Source of the DNA: Streptomyces sp. NBC_00224
GTDB taxonomy: Bacteria > Actinomycetota > Actinomycetes > Streptomycetales > Streptomycetaceae
Length of the DNA stretch: 64,000 bases
Assembly (NCBI RefSeq): GCF_041435195.1
Contig: NZ_CP108106.1
Span: 7,639,001 to 7,703,000 of the forward strand
Reading direction: 5' to 3'
A program made the translations under genes and the position numbers. The notes beneath the pieces were generated by a model. The model was given only the letters and a program-made list of their open reading frames with translations, had not been told where the DNA came from and did not search any database. Position 1 is the first letter of the stretch; the number at the start of each line of letters is the position of its first letter. Positions 1 through 8,509 of the stretch are shown here, piece after piece.

Positions 1-283
1 GCACCGTCTCCGTATGCCCCCAGCACGCCGCCGCGCACAACGGCGTGCCCTCCGCCCCCACACCACTGCTCTCGATGTTGGGAGCAGCCCCGGCCGTCAG
101 CAGCAGGCGGGCGATCTCCGCCTTCCCGTTCACCGCCGCCTCGTAGAGAGGCGTGGTGCCCTCCCTGGCCGGGCGTCCCGGGTCCGCCCCAGCCCTTAGA
201 ACCGCCCTGACACGGACCGCGTCACCCACCACAATCGCTGCGAGGAGACGATGGGAGAGCTTCCTCTGCTGCCGCCGGTTCAT
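1..283 (-). CDS. Ankyrin-repeat protein, N-terminal part (runs off the window)
   Basis: The minus-strand frame opens with ATG at 283-281 (MNRRQQRKLSHRLL) and continues past base 1, so only about 94 N-terminal residues are visible. They show ankyrin-repeat periodicity: the segment GTTPLYEAAVNGKAEIARLL is a near-consensus repeat, followed by GTPLCAAACWGHTETV, the start of another. Ankyrin repeats are protein-interaction scaffolds, and no catalytic domain is visible. A second ankyrin gene lies at 6224-6961 but is not a simple copy. The family call is firm. The partner and role are unknown. Confidence 0.75.
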   Translation of the reverse strand, partial: MNRRQQRKLSHRLLAAIVVGDAVRVRAVLRAGADPGRPAREGTTPLYEAAVNGKAEIARLLLTAGAAPNIESSGVGAEGTPLCAAACWGHTETV

Positions 284-544
284 GACCGCCGAGGCTAGTG
301 AGCGGGCGCGCGGTCGGGCCAGTCATTTCTGCTCCTCGGTGCCCTTGACCAGCAACGTCGCCGCCGACCATCGGGTCGCAGCCCCCGCCCGACGCCCCCT
401 CAGGACCACCCCGCGATCCTCGACGGCCTCATCGCGGACACCGGCCTGCCCCTCTTCTCCAGCCACGCCCTGATCTCACGATTCGGGGCCAGGGGACCGG
501 CCCGCAGCACGAGCTGTCGCTCCCGTCCCCGACATCGTCGCCGC

Positions 545-847
545 TCAAGCCACCGGTTCGGCCTCCACCTCGATCGCCTGCGCTGGCCCCGCCCTGAACG
601 CCGGGCTGGCGGCGTCGGCGGCAACCATGTGCACAGTGACATCGTGGGCCGCCAACGCATCCCGCGACGCCCAAAGCTCGACGAGAACGAACCGATCCGG
701 ATCGTCGACCACCCGGTGCAGGTCGTACTGCAAGCACCCCTGCTCAGCCCGCACGATCGGGGCGAGTCGCTCAAAGGCATCGACCTGCTCCTGGCCGCGG
801 CCCGGAAGGGTGGTGATCAGTATGTGAAGTCGAACAGGCTGTGACAT
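545..847 (-). CDS. Antibiotic biosynthesis monooxygenase (ABM) domain protein
   Basis: This 100-residue protein has the size and pattern of the YgiN-like ABM family, small ferredoxin-like dimers that include quinol monooxygenases. Family hallmarks are the opening VRLHILITTLPGRGQEQVDAF, the CLQYDLHRVVDDPDRFVLVELW strand pair, and the later AHDVTVHM segment that places a conserved histidine in the pocket. Family members act on quinones or aromatic polyketides without a cofactor, or serve as general detoxification proteins. The substrate cannot be read from the sequence. The gene stands alone, with no biosynthetic neighbours. Confidence 0.8.
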   Translation of the reverse strand: MSQPVRLHILITTLPGRGQEQVDAFERLAPIVRAEQGCLQYDLHRVVDDPDRFVLVELWASRDALAAHDVTVHMVAADAASPAFRAGPAQAIEVEAEPVA

Positions 848-1356
848 GCGTGCGAGCGTAGATCAACAGGCACGGCAGGAGAACCGGGGTCTCAGCAGGC
901 AGATAGCAGCGGCACAACCCGCCCCATGCCCAGCTGACATCAACCCGGTCTGCTCAGCAGTGATAACAGCTCAAATGACGTTCCCGCCGGGGGCCTCCGC
1001 GCACTCGGCGGTTTCGCACGTGCCCCGCCATCACCACATCCCGGTACGCCCCCAGCGCCCTCGTGGCCGCCCGCGCCTTGGTGACGACCTCCACAGGAGC
1101 GACGAGTTCCACTCGTACTGGCGCGCGTACGCCGCATCGTCCTGGATCGCGGGCCTGGCCCGCTCAGCCCGTGCCTCCGGCGCGAGCGCGAGAGGACGGC
1201 TTGCCAGCGATATCGCGCAACCAGCGGGTTCGAGGGGAATCTGAAGAGTGCTCTCGCCGGAGCCCGCTGGAGGGGGGCTCTGGCCAGGGGGGCATGCGGG
1301 TTCGACGTCGGCGCGTGCGGCACGATGGGGCTTTCGAACGGTGGAGGGGCGTCGGA
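848..1356. other. 509-bp stretch without a confident gene; possible coding remnants
   Basis: No frame here combines a good start, a ribosome binding site and continuous streptomycete codon use. On the minus strand, protein-like fragments appear in different frames: AIQDDAAYARQYEW near 1135-1180 and VEVVTKARAATRALGAYRDV near 1045-1105. This is what a frameshifted, decaying gene would look like. I could not identify a family for the fragments. The end of the stretch contains the upstream region of the gene starting at 1357. Confidence 0.35.
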
Positions 1357-1824
1357 ATGGGTTATGAACTGCAGGCAGTCATTGCCAAAGGTGAGGTGCT
1401 CCGTGGCGCCTCACGGGACTTGCCTGCCGCTCGGGTGGTCTCTCTCGGCCAGGGCCTGGCGCTGATGCCGATGACGGCCCAGCTCTTCGATGCTGCGACG
1501 GACGGCACCGAGGGCTCTTTGGGGTTCTGGCGGCTCCCGGGAGGGTTCGACAAGCGGCTTGCGGGCTGGTCAGCCGCCGGAGTGGTGGCCTACGTGGAAG
1601 CCGAGTACTTCGGCGGTGTCGGCGAGCAACGCGCTGCCGTCTGGGCTGAGGGGGCCGTCGTACTCGGACCGCTCCACGTACCGGAGGATCAGCCCTTCGG
1701 ATCCGCCGGCAACCCGATCTCGCAGGCTCTCCGGAGGCTGGGGGTGGTGGCAGGTGCGGCCACGGACGAGTTCGCAGCCGTGGGGCTGCATCGCCATCGG
1801 CGCAGCGAGGACTGGATCGCTTAG
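1357..1824 (+). CDS. Conserved-type hypothetical protein, 155 aa
   Basis: I do not recognise a named domain. The protein begins MGYELQAVIAKGEVL, has no signal peptide or membrane segment, and looks like a compact alpha/beta globular protein of 155 residues. A longer version from 1063 is open, but its first ~98 residues are low-complexity and arginine/serine-rich, as expected of read-through of non-coding GC-rich DNA. I therefore chose the ATG at 1357, which has the purine-rich GTGGAGGGG upstream. Proteins of this look are common in streptomycetes, sometimes near toxin-immunity genes, but nothing here shows a function. Confidence 0.6.
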   Translation: MGYELQAVIAKGEVLRGASRDLPAARVVSLGQGLALMPMTAQLFDAATDGTEGSLGFWRLPGGFDKRLAGWSAAGVVAYVEAEYFGGVGEQRAAVWAEGAVVLGPLHVPEDQPFGSAGNPISQALRRLGVVAGAATDEFAAVGLHRHRRSEDWIA

Positions 1825-2085
1825 GCTGCGGCATCCGGATTCCGGATTCCTGCAGCGATGGGCAGGATGCTCGATCCGCTCGCGGAATCTGCCCCTAACC
1901 GTGAGAACTCGATGGCCGGAGGGTGAGGATAGGGAAGGCCTCCCCGTGAACACCGCCGCCTCCCGACTTCCGCCTCCCCGGCCGCCGCACCCTCCCGTCG
2001 GCCGACCAAAAAGGGCCACAGGACATCCACCCCATCAGCCCATCCCCCCGCGCGCCCACCCCACCCCCCACCTTCCAATGAGAAG

Positions 2086-2805
2086 GTGACCGCCGGACAG
2101 CTCACCACGGCGCTGCCGCTCCCCGACGCCGCAGCCCCCCACGACTGCCTCGCGCGCAACGAATGGATCTGCGGTGAGTACCTCTCCACCCGCCGCCAGA
2201 TCCTCTGGGACGCCGTCATCCAGCACCTCCAGCTGACCGCCGTCTCCGTCGTCATCGGGCTGGCGGTCGCCCTGCCGCTCGCCGTCGCCGCGCGGCGGTG
2301 GCGGTGGGCCGCCGGGCCCGTTCTCGGGGTCACCACGGTCCTCTACACCATCCCCTCCCTCGCCATGTTCTCGCTGCTCCTGCCCGTATACGGGCTCTCG
2401 GCGACGCTCGTCGTGGTGGGACTGGTGCTCTACTCGCTCACCCTCCTCGTACGGAACATCCTCGCCGGGCTACGAGCCGTACCCGACGAGACGCGGCAAG
2501 CCGCACGCGGCATGGGATACGGGCCCGTACGGCTGCTCCTCGCCGTCGAACTGCCCCTCGCCCTCCCCGCCGCCATGGCTGGGCTGCGCATCGCGACCGT
2601 CTCCGCCGTCTCCCTCGTCACCGTCGGCGCCATCGTCGGATACGGCGGCCTCGGCAACCTCATCTACTCCGGCATGAACACCTACTTCAAGGCCCAGGTC
2701 CTCACCGCGTCTGTCCTCTGCGTGCTCATCGCCATCGCCGCCGACCTCGTCCTCCTCCTCGCCCAGCGCCTGCTCACTCCCTGGACCCGGGCGGTACGGA
2801 CATGA
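2086..2805 (+). CDS. Osmoprotectant-type ABC transporter permease (OpuCB/ProW-like)
   Basis: This 239-residue membrane protein has about five to six hydrophobic segments and the binding-protein-dependent permease (EAA) loop, seen as RQAARGMGYGPVRLLLAVELPLALPAAMAGLR. That loop docks on the ATPase. The N-terminus reads WICGEYLSTRRQILWDAVIQHLQL, typical of OpuCB/OpuBB permeases for glycine betaine, choline or related quaternary amines. The start is GTG at 2086 in AAGGTGACC. A second permease (2840) and a binding lipoprotein (3511) follow in the same direction. No ATPase gene is adjacent. The likely partner is the OpuCA-type ATPase at 21890-23053. Confidence 0.88.
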   Translation: MTAGQLTTALPLPDAAAPHDCLARNEWICGEYLSTRRQILWDAVIQHLQLTAVSVVIGLAVALPLAVAARRWRWAAGPVLGVTTVLYTIPSLAMFSLLLPVYGLSATLVVVGLVLYSLTLLVRNILAGLRAVPDETRQAARGMGYGPVRLLLAVELPLALPAAMAGLRIATVSAVSLVTVGAIVGYGGLGNLIYSGMNTYFKAQVLTASVLCVLIAIAADLVLLLAQRLLTPWTRAVRT

Positions 2806-2839
2806 CCTCGCGCCCCCAGCCCGCGGTGGTACGACGCCC

Positions 2840-3514
2840 ATGACCACCCTCTCCCACGCCTGGTCCTGGCTCACCACCTCCACCCACTGGCACGGCGAGA
2901 ACGGCATCTGGCACCGCCTCGGCGAGCACCTCTGGCTCACCGCCCTCTGCCTCGTCCTCAGCTGCCTCATCGCGCTGCCCGTCGCCCTCGTACTCGGCCA
3001 CCTCGGCAAAGGCGGTGCCCTCGCCGTCAACCTCTCCAACATCGGCCGAGCCGTGCCCACCTTCGCCGTACTCGTCCTGCTGCTCCTCACCCCGCTCGGC
3101 AGGCACGGCGAGGCGCCGACGATCGTCGCCCTCATCCTCTTCGCCGTACCGCCGCTCCTCACCAACGCCTACGTCGGCATGCGCGAAGTTGACCGTGACG
3201 TCGTCCGGGCCGCCCGGGGCATGGGCATGACCGGCAGCCAGATGCTGTGGCGCGTCGAGCTGCCGCTCGCGCTCCCGCTGCTCCTCACCGGAGTACGCAT
3301 CGCCGCCGTCCAGCTCGTCGCCACCGCCACCCTCGCCGCGCTCGCAGGCGGGGGCGGGCTCGGGCGGATCATCACGGCCGGGTTCAACCTCGCCTCCACA
3401 CCCCAGGTTGTTGCGGGCGCTGTCCTCGTTGCCGTCTTCGCCCTCCTCGTGGAGGCGATCTTCGAGGTCGCCCAGCGCCTCGCACCCGCCTGGGCGAGGG
3501 GCGGCCCCTCATGA
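2840..3514 (+). CDS. Osmoprotectant-type ABC transporter permease, second subunit (OpuCD-like)
   Basis: This 224-residue integral membrane protein is homologous to the preceding permease: it has the EAA loop VVRAARGMGMTGSQMLWRVE and a glycine-rich AALAGGGGLGRIITAGF segment typical of betaine/proline permeases. It begins 34 nt after the upstream permease and ends with an ATGA overlap on the lipoprotein gene at 3511, so the three genes should be translated as one operon. Two different permeases with one binding protein is the OpuC arrangement. The exact substrate (betaine, choline, carnitine or ergothioneine) is not determinable from this protein. Confidence 0.88.
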   Translation: MTTLSHAWSWLTTSTHWHGENGIWHRLGEHLWLTALCLVLSCLIALPVALVLGHLGKGGALAVNLSNIGRAVPTFAVLVLLLLTPLGRHGEAPTIVALILFAVPPLLTNAYVGMREVDRDVVRAARGMGMTGSQMLWRVELPLALPLLLTGVRIAAVQLVATATLAALAGGGGLGRIITAGFNLASTPQVVAGAVLVAVFALLVEAIFEVAQRLAPAWARGGPS

Positions 3515-4452
3515 GAGCCCGACATGTGCTCCCTGCCGCGCTGCTCACCTTCACCGCCTGCACCACCGGCCCCACCCTCGAAACCCAAGGCACCGTCACC
3601 GCACCCCCCGGCGACAGCAAACACCTCACCATCGGCACTGCCGGGTTCACCGAAAGCGACCTGCTCGCCCAGATGTACGCCCTGCTGCTCGGCAAGGCCG
3701 GCTACCGCACCAAGATCCTCTCCGTCACCAACCGCGAGCTGTACGAACCCGCCCTCGAAGCCGGGCAGATCGACGTCGTCCCCGAATACGCCGCCACCTT
3801 CGCCGACTGGCTCAACGCCAAAGCCAACGGGCCCGACGCGCCCCCCGTCGGATCGCCCGACCTCGCCACCACCATGACCGCCCTCCGCCGCCTCGCCGCC
3901 CCACGCGGCCTCACCGTCCTCGACCCCGGCAAAGCCGTCGACCAGAACGCTTTCGCCGTCACCGCCGACTACGCCCGGCAGCACAAACTGCACACCCTCA
4001 GCGACCTCGGCGCCGCCAAACTGCCCGTACGGCTCGCCGCCGGTGACGAATGCGTCCAACGCCCCTACTGCGAACCCGGGCTGAAGAAGACGTACGGCAT
4101 CGACATCACCGCCGTCGACCCCAAAGGCGTAGGCACCACCCAGTCCAAACAAGCCGTCCAGAACGGACAGGACCAGATGGTCCTCACCACCACGACGGAC
4201 GCCACCCTGGACGCCTTCGGGCTCGTCCTCCTCGCCGACGACAAGCACCTCCAGAACGCCGACTACATCGTGCCCGTCGTCAACCGGTCCCGGGCGGGCA
4301 GCAAGGGAGTCACCAAGGCCCTCGGCGCGCTCAACACCGTTCTGACGACCGGCGACTTGGCCAGCCTCAACCAGCAGGTCGACAGCTGGCGGCGGCTGCC
4401 GACAGACGTCGCCAAGGACTACCTGGTGTCGAAGGGACTGCTGCGGTCCTGA
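3511..4452 (+). CDS. Glycine betaine/osmoprotectant-binding lipoprotein (OpuCC-like)
   Basis: This 313-residue exported protein begins MRARHVLPAALLTFTAC. Arg residues, a hydrophobic stretch and the cysteine after FTA form a lipoprotein signal, so it should be anchored outside the membrane. The mature part has the OpuAC-family pattern: LTIGTAGFTESDLLAQMYALLL, then EAGQIDVVPEYAATFADWL, where the E-Y-x-x-T block lines the ligand pocket, and later TTTTDATLDAFGLVLLADD. It overlaps the permease stop by 4 nt (ATGA). The ligand is inferred to be a quaternary ammonium compound. EgtU-type ergothioneine binders share this fold, so that alternative remains open. Confidence 0.88.
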   Translation: MRARHVLPAALLTFTACTTGPTLETQGTVTAPPGDSKHLTIGTAGFTESDLLAQMYALLLGKAGYRTKILSVTNRELYEPALEAGQIDVVPEYAATFADWLNAKANGPDAPPVGSPDLATTMTALRRLAAPRGLTVLDPGKAVDQNAFAVTADYARQHKLHTLSDLGAAKLPVRLAAGDECVQRPYCEPGLKKTYGIDITAVDPKGVGTTQSKQAVQNGQDQMVLTTTTDATLDAFGLVLLADDKHLQNADYIVPVVNRSRAGSKGVTKALGALNTVLTTGDLASLNQQVDSWRRLPTDVAKDYLVSKGLLRS

Positions 4453-4493
4453 CGTCCCTCGCGCACCTAACACCGCTCGCGTCCCTCGCGTCC

Positions 4494-5201
4494 CTAACTG
4501 TCCTGACGCCCCTGACGGCCCGGAATCCTGTCCCGCAGCCGGTCCTTACCTCGCCGGTGCAACCGCCGCTGGACACGCCCGAGTACGTGGTCCGGCGGCA
4601 ACTCCTCCACCAGGTCGTCGGCGCTCTCCTGTACGCACACGTGGACGTGCATGTCGTGCCAGCCGTCCGCGTGCAACTGGGCGCTGCGGCGCGTGCTCTC
4701 CGGGATGAAACCCGACTTCAGCGCCACCCGGCAGGCGGCCTCGTTCGCCATCGGATGCGCGATCTCGATCCGGTGCAGCCCCACCGTGTCCAGCGCCCAC
4801 GACGCGAGCGCGGACACCGCCGCGGGCGCCACTCCCTGGCCGCGGAGCGACGGCAAAATCCAGTACCGGCACTCGGAACGGCCGACCGCCAGGTCCAGGC
4901 AGCACAAGGCGACCCACCCGACCAGCGCGCCGTCGGAGGAACGCACCACCGCCCAGTGCGCATCCGTCTCGGCCCGCCAGCCCTGCCGCCAGCGCGCTAT
5001 CCACTCCCGGGTCTCGATCTCGCAGTCCGCGCGCCGCCGCGTCCAGTGCTGGATCGCCGGATCCTGGTACGCCTCGTAAACGAACGGCGCGTCGTCAAGT
5101 TCCCAGGGCCGCAAAAACAGACCGGTGGACACCGCGAGGGCCGGTTGGTCAGATCGGCCGAGGCGGCCTGCCGGGACAACGGCAGGGACCAGCTGGGGCA
5201 T
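4494..5201 (-). CDS. GNAT family N-acetyltransferase (RimJ-like)
   Basis: This 235-residue protein has the GNAT fold. The N-terminal LFLRPWELDDAPFVYEAYQD is the first strand and helix, WAVVRSSDGALVGWVAL gives the central strands, and CRYWILPSLRGQGVAPAAV contains the acetyl-CoA pyrophosphate loop (R-G-Q-G-V-A). NEAACRVALKSGFIPEST is the family's C-terminal block. It resembles the RimJ/RimL group, which acetylates N-terminal amines of proteins or small molecules. The last ~35 residues are Arg/Gly-rich and may be a disordered extension. It is convergent with the osmoprotectant operon. The substrate is unknown. Confidence 0.85.
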   Translation of the reverse strand: MPQLVPAVVPAGRLGRSDQPALAVSTGLFLRPWELDDAPFVYEAYQDPAIQHWTRRRADCEIETREWIARWRQGWRAETDAHWAVVRSSDGALVGWVALCCLDLAVGRSECRYWILPSLRGQGVAPAAVSALASWALDTVGLHRIEIAHPMANEAACRVALKSGFIPESTRRSAQLHADGWHDMHVHVCVQESADDLVEELPPDHVLGRVQRRLHRRGKDRLRDRIPGRQGRQDS

Positions 5202-5263
5202 GGGCCCATCATGGCAGTGGAGCGCCGCCGGAGGGGGCCGCTCCAGACGGACCGCCCACCCGA

Positions 5264-5325
5264 TTTTTCACGTCCACATTTTCACGTCCCTACGGGACTT
5301 GATTTCACATCCCTACGGGACCTGC
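5264..5325. repeat. Three degenerate copies of a TTTCACGTCC element, two carrying TCCCTACGGGA
   Basis: The motif TTTTCACGTCC occurs at about 5264-5275 and 5279-5289, and as ATTTCACATCC at 5302-5312. The second and third copies continue as TCCCTACGGGAC (5287-5298 and 5310-5321), whose TCCC/GGGA arms form a small dyad. The repeats sit about 90 bp before the RraA-like gene. They could be operator sites or relics of slippage; no regulator is identified. Confidence 0.5.
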
Positions 5326-5409
5326 GCGCCCCGCCCCACCGACTCGACCCCGACAATGACAGCAACAGGAAGAACAAAGAACGAAGAACGGCGAGAGGGA
5401 CACGAGGGT

Positions 5410-6117
5410 ATGGATCACGACGAGCTCCACAGCCGCTTCGCGACACTGACCACCGCACATGTGGCGGACGCCTGCCTCCGCGCGCGCGTGCCGGTGAGGT
5501 GCGCGCCGTCCGTAGTACGTCCCGTGGTGGACGGCGGACGCGTGGCCGGACGGGTGGCACCGGCGCGGCACGTCGGCAGTGTCGACATCTTCCTGGAGGC
5601 GTACGAACAGGCCGCGCCCGGCGACGTACTGGTCGTCGACAACGGCGGACGGCTCGAAGAGGCCTGCGTCGGCGACCTTGCCGTGCTTGAGGCGAAGGAC
5701 GCCGGGCTCGCTGGTGTCGTCATCTGGGGACTGCACCGCGACACCGCCGACATCCGCGCGATCGGGCTGCCCGTCTTCAGTATGGGCGCCACCCCGGCCG
5801 GGCCGCAGCGGCTGGACGGCCGCGCCAAGGACGCACTGGAGGCGGCCACGGTGGGGGAGTGGACCGTCAGCCGCGAGGACGTGGTGTTCGGGGACGACGA
5901 CGGCGTGCTCTTCGTACCCGCCGACCGTGCGGCCGAACTCCTCACCGTGGCCGAGACCATCCGCGACACCGAACGCCGCCAGGCCGACCGCATCCGCGAA
6001 GGCAACTCCCTGCGCGAACAGGTGCAGTTCGCCCGCTACCTCGCCGAGCGCCGCCATAACCCCGCCCTCACGTTCCGTGAACACCTGCGCGCTGTCGGTG
6101 GGGCGATCGAGGAATAG
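5410..6117 (+). CDS. RraA-like / HMG-CHA aldolase family protein
   Basis: This 235-residue protein belongs to the RraA/methyltransferase-like fold family. The opening FATLTTAHVADACLRARV matches the family start, and QAAPGDVLVVDNGG is followed by AKDAGLAGVVIWGLHRDTADI, the block containing the conserved G-x-x-R/H-D signature, then GLPVFSMGATP and DDDGVLFVPADRA. Family members are either metal-dependent aldolases (4-hydroxy-4-methyl-2-oxoglutarate or oxaloacetate) or RNase E regulators. In actinomycetes the aldolase type is more likely. The ATG at 5410 follows GAGAGGGACACGAGGGT. An upstream in-frame extension is low-complexity and was rejected. Confidence 0.8.
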   Translation: MDHDELHSRFATLTTAHVADACLRARVPVRCAPSVVRPVVDGGRVAGRVAPARHVGSVDIFLEAYEQAAPGDVLVVDNGGRLEEACVGDLAVLEAKDAGLAGVVIWGLHRDTADIRAIGLPVFSMGATPAGPQRLDGRAKDALEAATVGEWTVSREDVVFGDDDGVLFVPADRAAELLTVAETIRDTERRQADRIREGNSLREQVQFARYLAERRHNPALTFREHLRAVGGAIEE

Positions 6118-6223
6118 CATGGGGGTGTACATGCGTACGCCACGCATCACCCCACACGCCGCCTCATTCCCCCGCGTGACCTCTCGGCGGAAAGGGAACA
6201 GCGGAAGGAAGCAGGTGCCCCCG

Positions 6224-6961
6224 ATGTCCACGATGCTGATCGGCGCGCACGAGCCGCTGGCCGTCGAGGTGGCCGCGACGATCCGCGCCGGGGACGTCCG
6301 AGGCCTCCAGGAGCTCCTCGCCGCCCACCCCGGTCTCGCGGCCGCGCGGCTGGGCGACGAGCTGGTCAACCGCACCCTGCTGCACGTGGCCACGGACTGG
6401 CCGGGCCACTTCCCGAACGGCCCGGTGGTCGTGGCCGCGCTCGTCGCGGCGGGCGCGGACGTGGGAGCGCGGTTCACCGGCCCGCACGCGGAGACCCCGC
6501 TCCACTGGGCGGCCAGCTGCGACGACGTCGCCGTCCTGGACACGCTGCTCGACCTGGGCGCGGACATCGAGATCGACGGCTCGGTCATCGCGGGCGGCAC
6601 GGCGATCGCGGACGCGGTCGCGTTCGGCCAGTGGCGGGCCGCCCGCCGCCTGTACGAACGCGGCGCCCGCACGACCCTGTGGCAGGCGGCCGGCCTCGGC
6701 GAACTCGACCGGGTCGCCGCCTACTTCGCCCCCGGCACCCCGCCACCGCCCGCCATCGAGATCACCGAAGCCCTGTGGTGCGCCTGCCACGGCGGCCAGC
6801 AATCGACGGCCGCGTACCTGCGCGACCGGGGCGGCGACATCGACTGGGTCGGCTACGACGAGCTGACCCCGCTGGACGCGGCTGTCCGAGGCGACCACGC
6901 CGAAGTGGTCGCGTGGCTGGAGGGGTTGGGGGCGAGGTCGGCGAAGGAGGAGCGGGCGTGA
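6224..6961 (+). CDS. Ankyrin-repeat protein
   Basis: This 245-residue protein consists of about five ankyrin-type helix-turn-helix repeats. Clear ones are NRTLLHVATDWPGHFP, ETPLHWAASCDDVAVLDTLL and LTPLDAAVRGDHAEVVAWLE, with TAIADAVAFGQWRAARRLYE as a degenerate one. No catalytic or membrane domain is present, so it is a cytoplasmic interaction protein. I chose the ATG at 6224 because GGAAGGAAGCAGG lies directly upstream. An in-frame ATG at 6119 would add a basic, non-conserved-looking leader. It is codirectional with the RraA-like gene, about 106 nt downstream. The partner is unknown. Confidence 0.8.
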   Translation: MSTMLIGAHEPLAVEVAATIRAGDVRGLQELLAAHPGLAAARLGDELVNRTLLHVATDWPGHFPNGPVVVAALVAAGADVGARFTGPHAETPLHWAASCDDVAVLDTLLDLGADIEIDGSVIAGGTAIADAVAFGQWRAARRLYERGARTTLWQAAGLGELDRVAAYFAPGTPPPPAIEITEALWCACHGGQQSTAAYLRDRGGDIDWVGYDELTPLDAAVRGDHAEVVAWLEGLGARSAKEERA

Positions 6962-7055
6962 CGGGCGGCCTCTGCCACCGGCTCCGATGCCGCCGGAGTC
7001 GACTCCCGTCGTCGGCCTCTGCCACCCGCCCCGACTCCCACCTCCGCCTCCCCGC

Positions 7056-7178
7056 TCACACACGTGTGATCAGCCATGGAATCGTCGTCGCGACCAGGAT
7101 GATGGCGCACAGCCTGACGGTCATTCCTGTGCTGCTGATGGCCAGTCGGACCGTGCGCCACATCTCCCTGCTGTACAT
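7056..7178 (-). CDS. 40-residue single-span membrane peptide
   Basis: The frame begins MYSREMWRTVRLAISS with ATG at 7178-7176, preceded by the strong ribosome binding site AGGAGGGG eight bases upstream, and ends at TGA 7058-7056. The C-terminal half, VRLCAIILVATTIPWLI, is one hydrophobic span with positive residues before it. It is divergent from the HTH-VWA/kinase pair starting at 7380, with about 200 bp of shared upstream DNA. I do not recognise a family. Size and charge pattern would suit a regulatory membrane peptide or a small toxin, but neither is shown. Confidence 0.6.
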   Translation of the reverse strand: MYSREMWRTVRLAISSTGMTVRLCAIILVATTIPWLITRV

Positions 7179-7379
7179 CCGAAGCCCCTCCTGCCGTGTG
7201 TCCTTAACCGAGCCACGTCCTGGCTCGGCAGCCGAGTGCCTCAGTGTCGGTGGAAAGCGGTGAGCGGAACTGACAAGTGACAGAAAGCGACGAAACTTCG
7301 CTCGCCCTGCCAAGACGGCGCACTGCCTGCCATAATTCCCCCTCTGATCGATGCCTTGCAGTGCCCTGGGGAGGCGCCC

Positions 7380-8495
7380 TTGCCCGGAAGCGAGTTACCC
7401 GGTACCGACGTGCTGCCGCCCGGTCCGTTGCGGACCCTGACGGTGGAGCTGCACGGTCTGCACCGGAAGGCGGGACTGCCCTCGGCCCGCCTGGTGGAGG
7501 CCTGGGTGAAGGCGGACCGGGGATGCGCGGCAACAGTGAGCCACACGACGTTCCGCACGATGCTCCACGGCACGACGCTGGTGAGCTGGATCAAGTGGGC
7601 GAGCGTCGTCCGTGTCCTGGCGGCGAACGCGGTGACGCTGCCCGACCGTGACACGCAGATCGAGCGGTTCCATGCGCTGTGGCTCGATGCGACATCCGCC
7701 CCTGCGGGCTCGCCCGCGCCTCCCGTCGGCCCACAGATCGGCGCGCCTCCCGTCGGCCCACAGAACGGGCCGACGGCCGCCCGAGCCGTGAGTCACCCGC
7801 TCCTGCCCGTACAGGAGTTGTCGTATCCCCAGATGGCGCGACAGTTGTGCATGCCGGTCTACATCGCGGTGGACGCGCCGAGCCCGCCGGGAATCCGGGA
7901 CCGCCAGTTCGACAACGTGCTCGGGGTACTTCACGACCAGCTCGCCTCGGCACCCCGTATCGCCGAGCTGGCCCACGTCTGTGTCGTGGCCTTCTCCGCC
8001 CAGCCGTACGTCGTGGTCGAGCTGACCGACGTCAGCGACCTGATCAGGATGCCGAAGGTGGTCTGTATCGGGGAGGCGGACTACGCGGCGTCCTTCACGC
8101 TGCTACGGGAGCGGATGGAAGCGGACGTCGCCGCTCTCGGTGATCAGGGATGGGCGGTGAGGAGGCCGCTCGTTCTCCTCCTGAGCAACGGCACTCCGAA
8201 GGACGACAGTTGGCGGGCCGCGCTCAGGCGGCTCGTCGATCACCGGCACCGCTCACGGCCCCACATAATCGGGTACGGATTCTCCCCGGCCGCGATGTCG
8301 TTCGTGACCCAGGTCGCCACGCTCGCGGCGTTCCAAGCAGATCTGAACGGGTCGGGCACGGTACCGGGTGGGGAACTGGTCGCCGCGGTGGGGCGCATGC
8401 TGAATTCGATGGTCGCCTCCGCCCACACCCGTCCGCTGACCCTTCCCGAGGCACCCGCCGAGTACCGGTCCATTCCCGTGGAATACCTGGATTGA
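7380..8495 (+). CDS. HTH-like plus VWA-like domain protein
   Basis: The ~371-residue product has two parts. Residues ~15-100 are a helical region resembling streptomycete XRE-type domains (LRTLTVELHGLHRKAGLPSA and following helices). After a proline-rich linker with two copies of PPVGPQ, residues ~155-330 look like a von Willebrand factor A fold: MPVYIAVDA as first strand, VCVVAFSAQPYVVVELTD, and RRPLVLLLSNGTPKDD. The metal-site motif D-x-S-x-S is degenerate (DAPSP). The TTG at 7380 has GGGGAGG five bases upstream. A kinase-like gene follows 14 nt downstream. VWA plus kinase pairs recall TerY-P stress modules, but the PP2C phosphatase is missing. Confidence 0.6.
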   Translation: MPGSELPGTDVLPPGPLRTLTVELHGLHRKAGLPSARLVEAWVKADRGCAATVSHTTFRTMLHGTTLVSWIKWASVVRVLAANAVTLPDRDTQIERFHALWLDATSAPAGSPAPPVGPQIGAPPVGPQNGPTAARAVSHPLLPVQELSYPQMARQLCMPVYIAVDAPSPPGIRDRQFDNVLGVLHDQLASAPRIAELAHVCVVAFSAQPYVVVELTDVSDLIRMPKVVCIGEADYAASFTLLRERMEADVAALGDQGWAVRRPLVLLLSNGTPKDDSWRAALRRLVDHRHRSRPHIIGYGFSPAAMSFVTQVATLAAFQADLNGSGTVPGGELVAAVGRMLNSMVASAHTRPLTLPEAPAEYRSIPVEYLD

Positions 8496-8509
8496 ACGAG
8501 GACACCTTG

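Noticed and set aside
400..780. Two arginine-rich minus-strand frames overlapping the ABM monooxygenase
   Set aside because: They are shadow frames with no ribosome binding site. The 100-residue ABM frame has a clear family match.
3169..4473. 434-codon open frame antisense to the binding lipoprotein
   Set aside because: Gly/Val/Glu-rich shadow with no domain. The plus-strand protein has a signal peptide and family motifs and is coupled to the permease.
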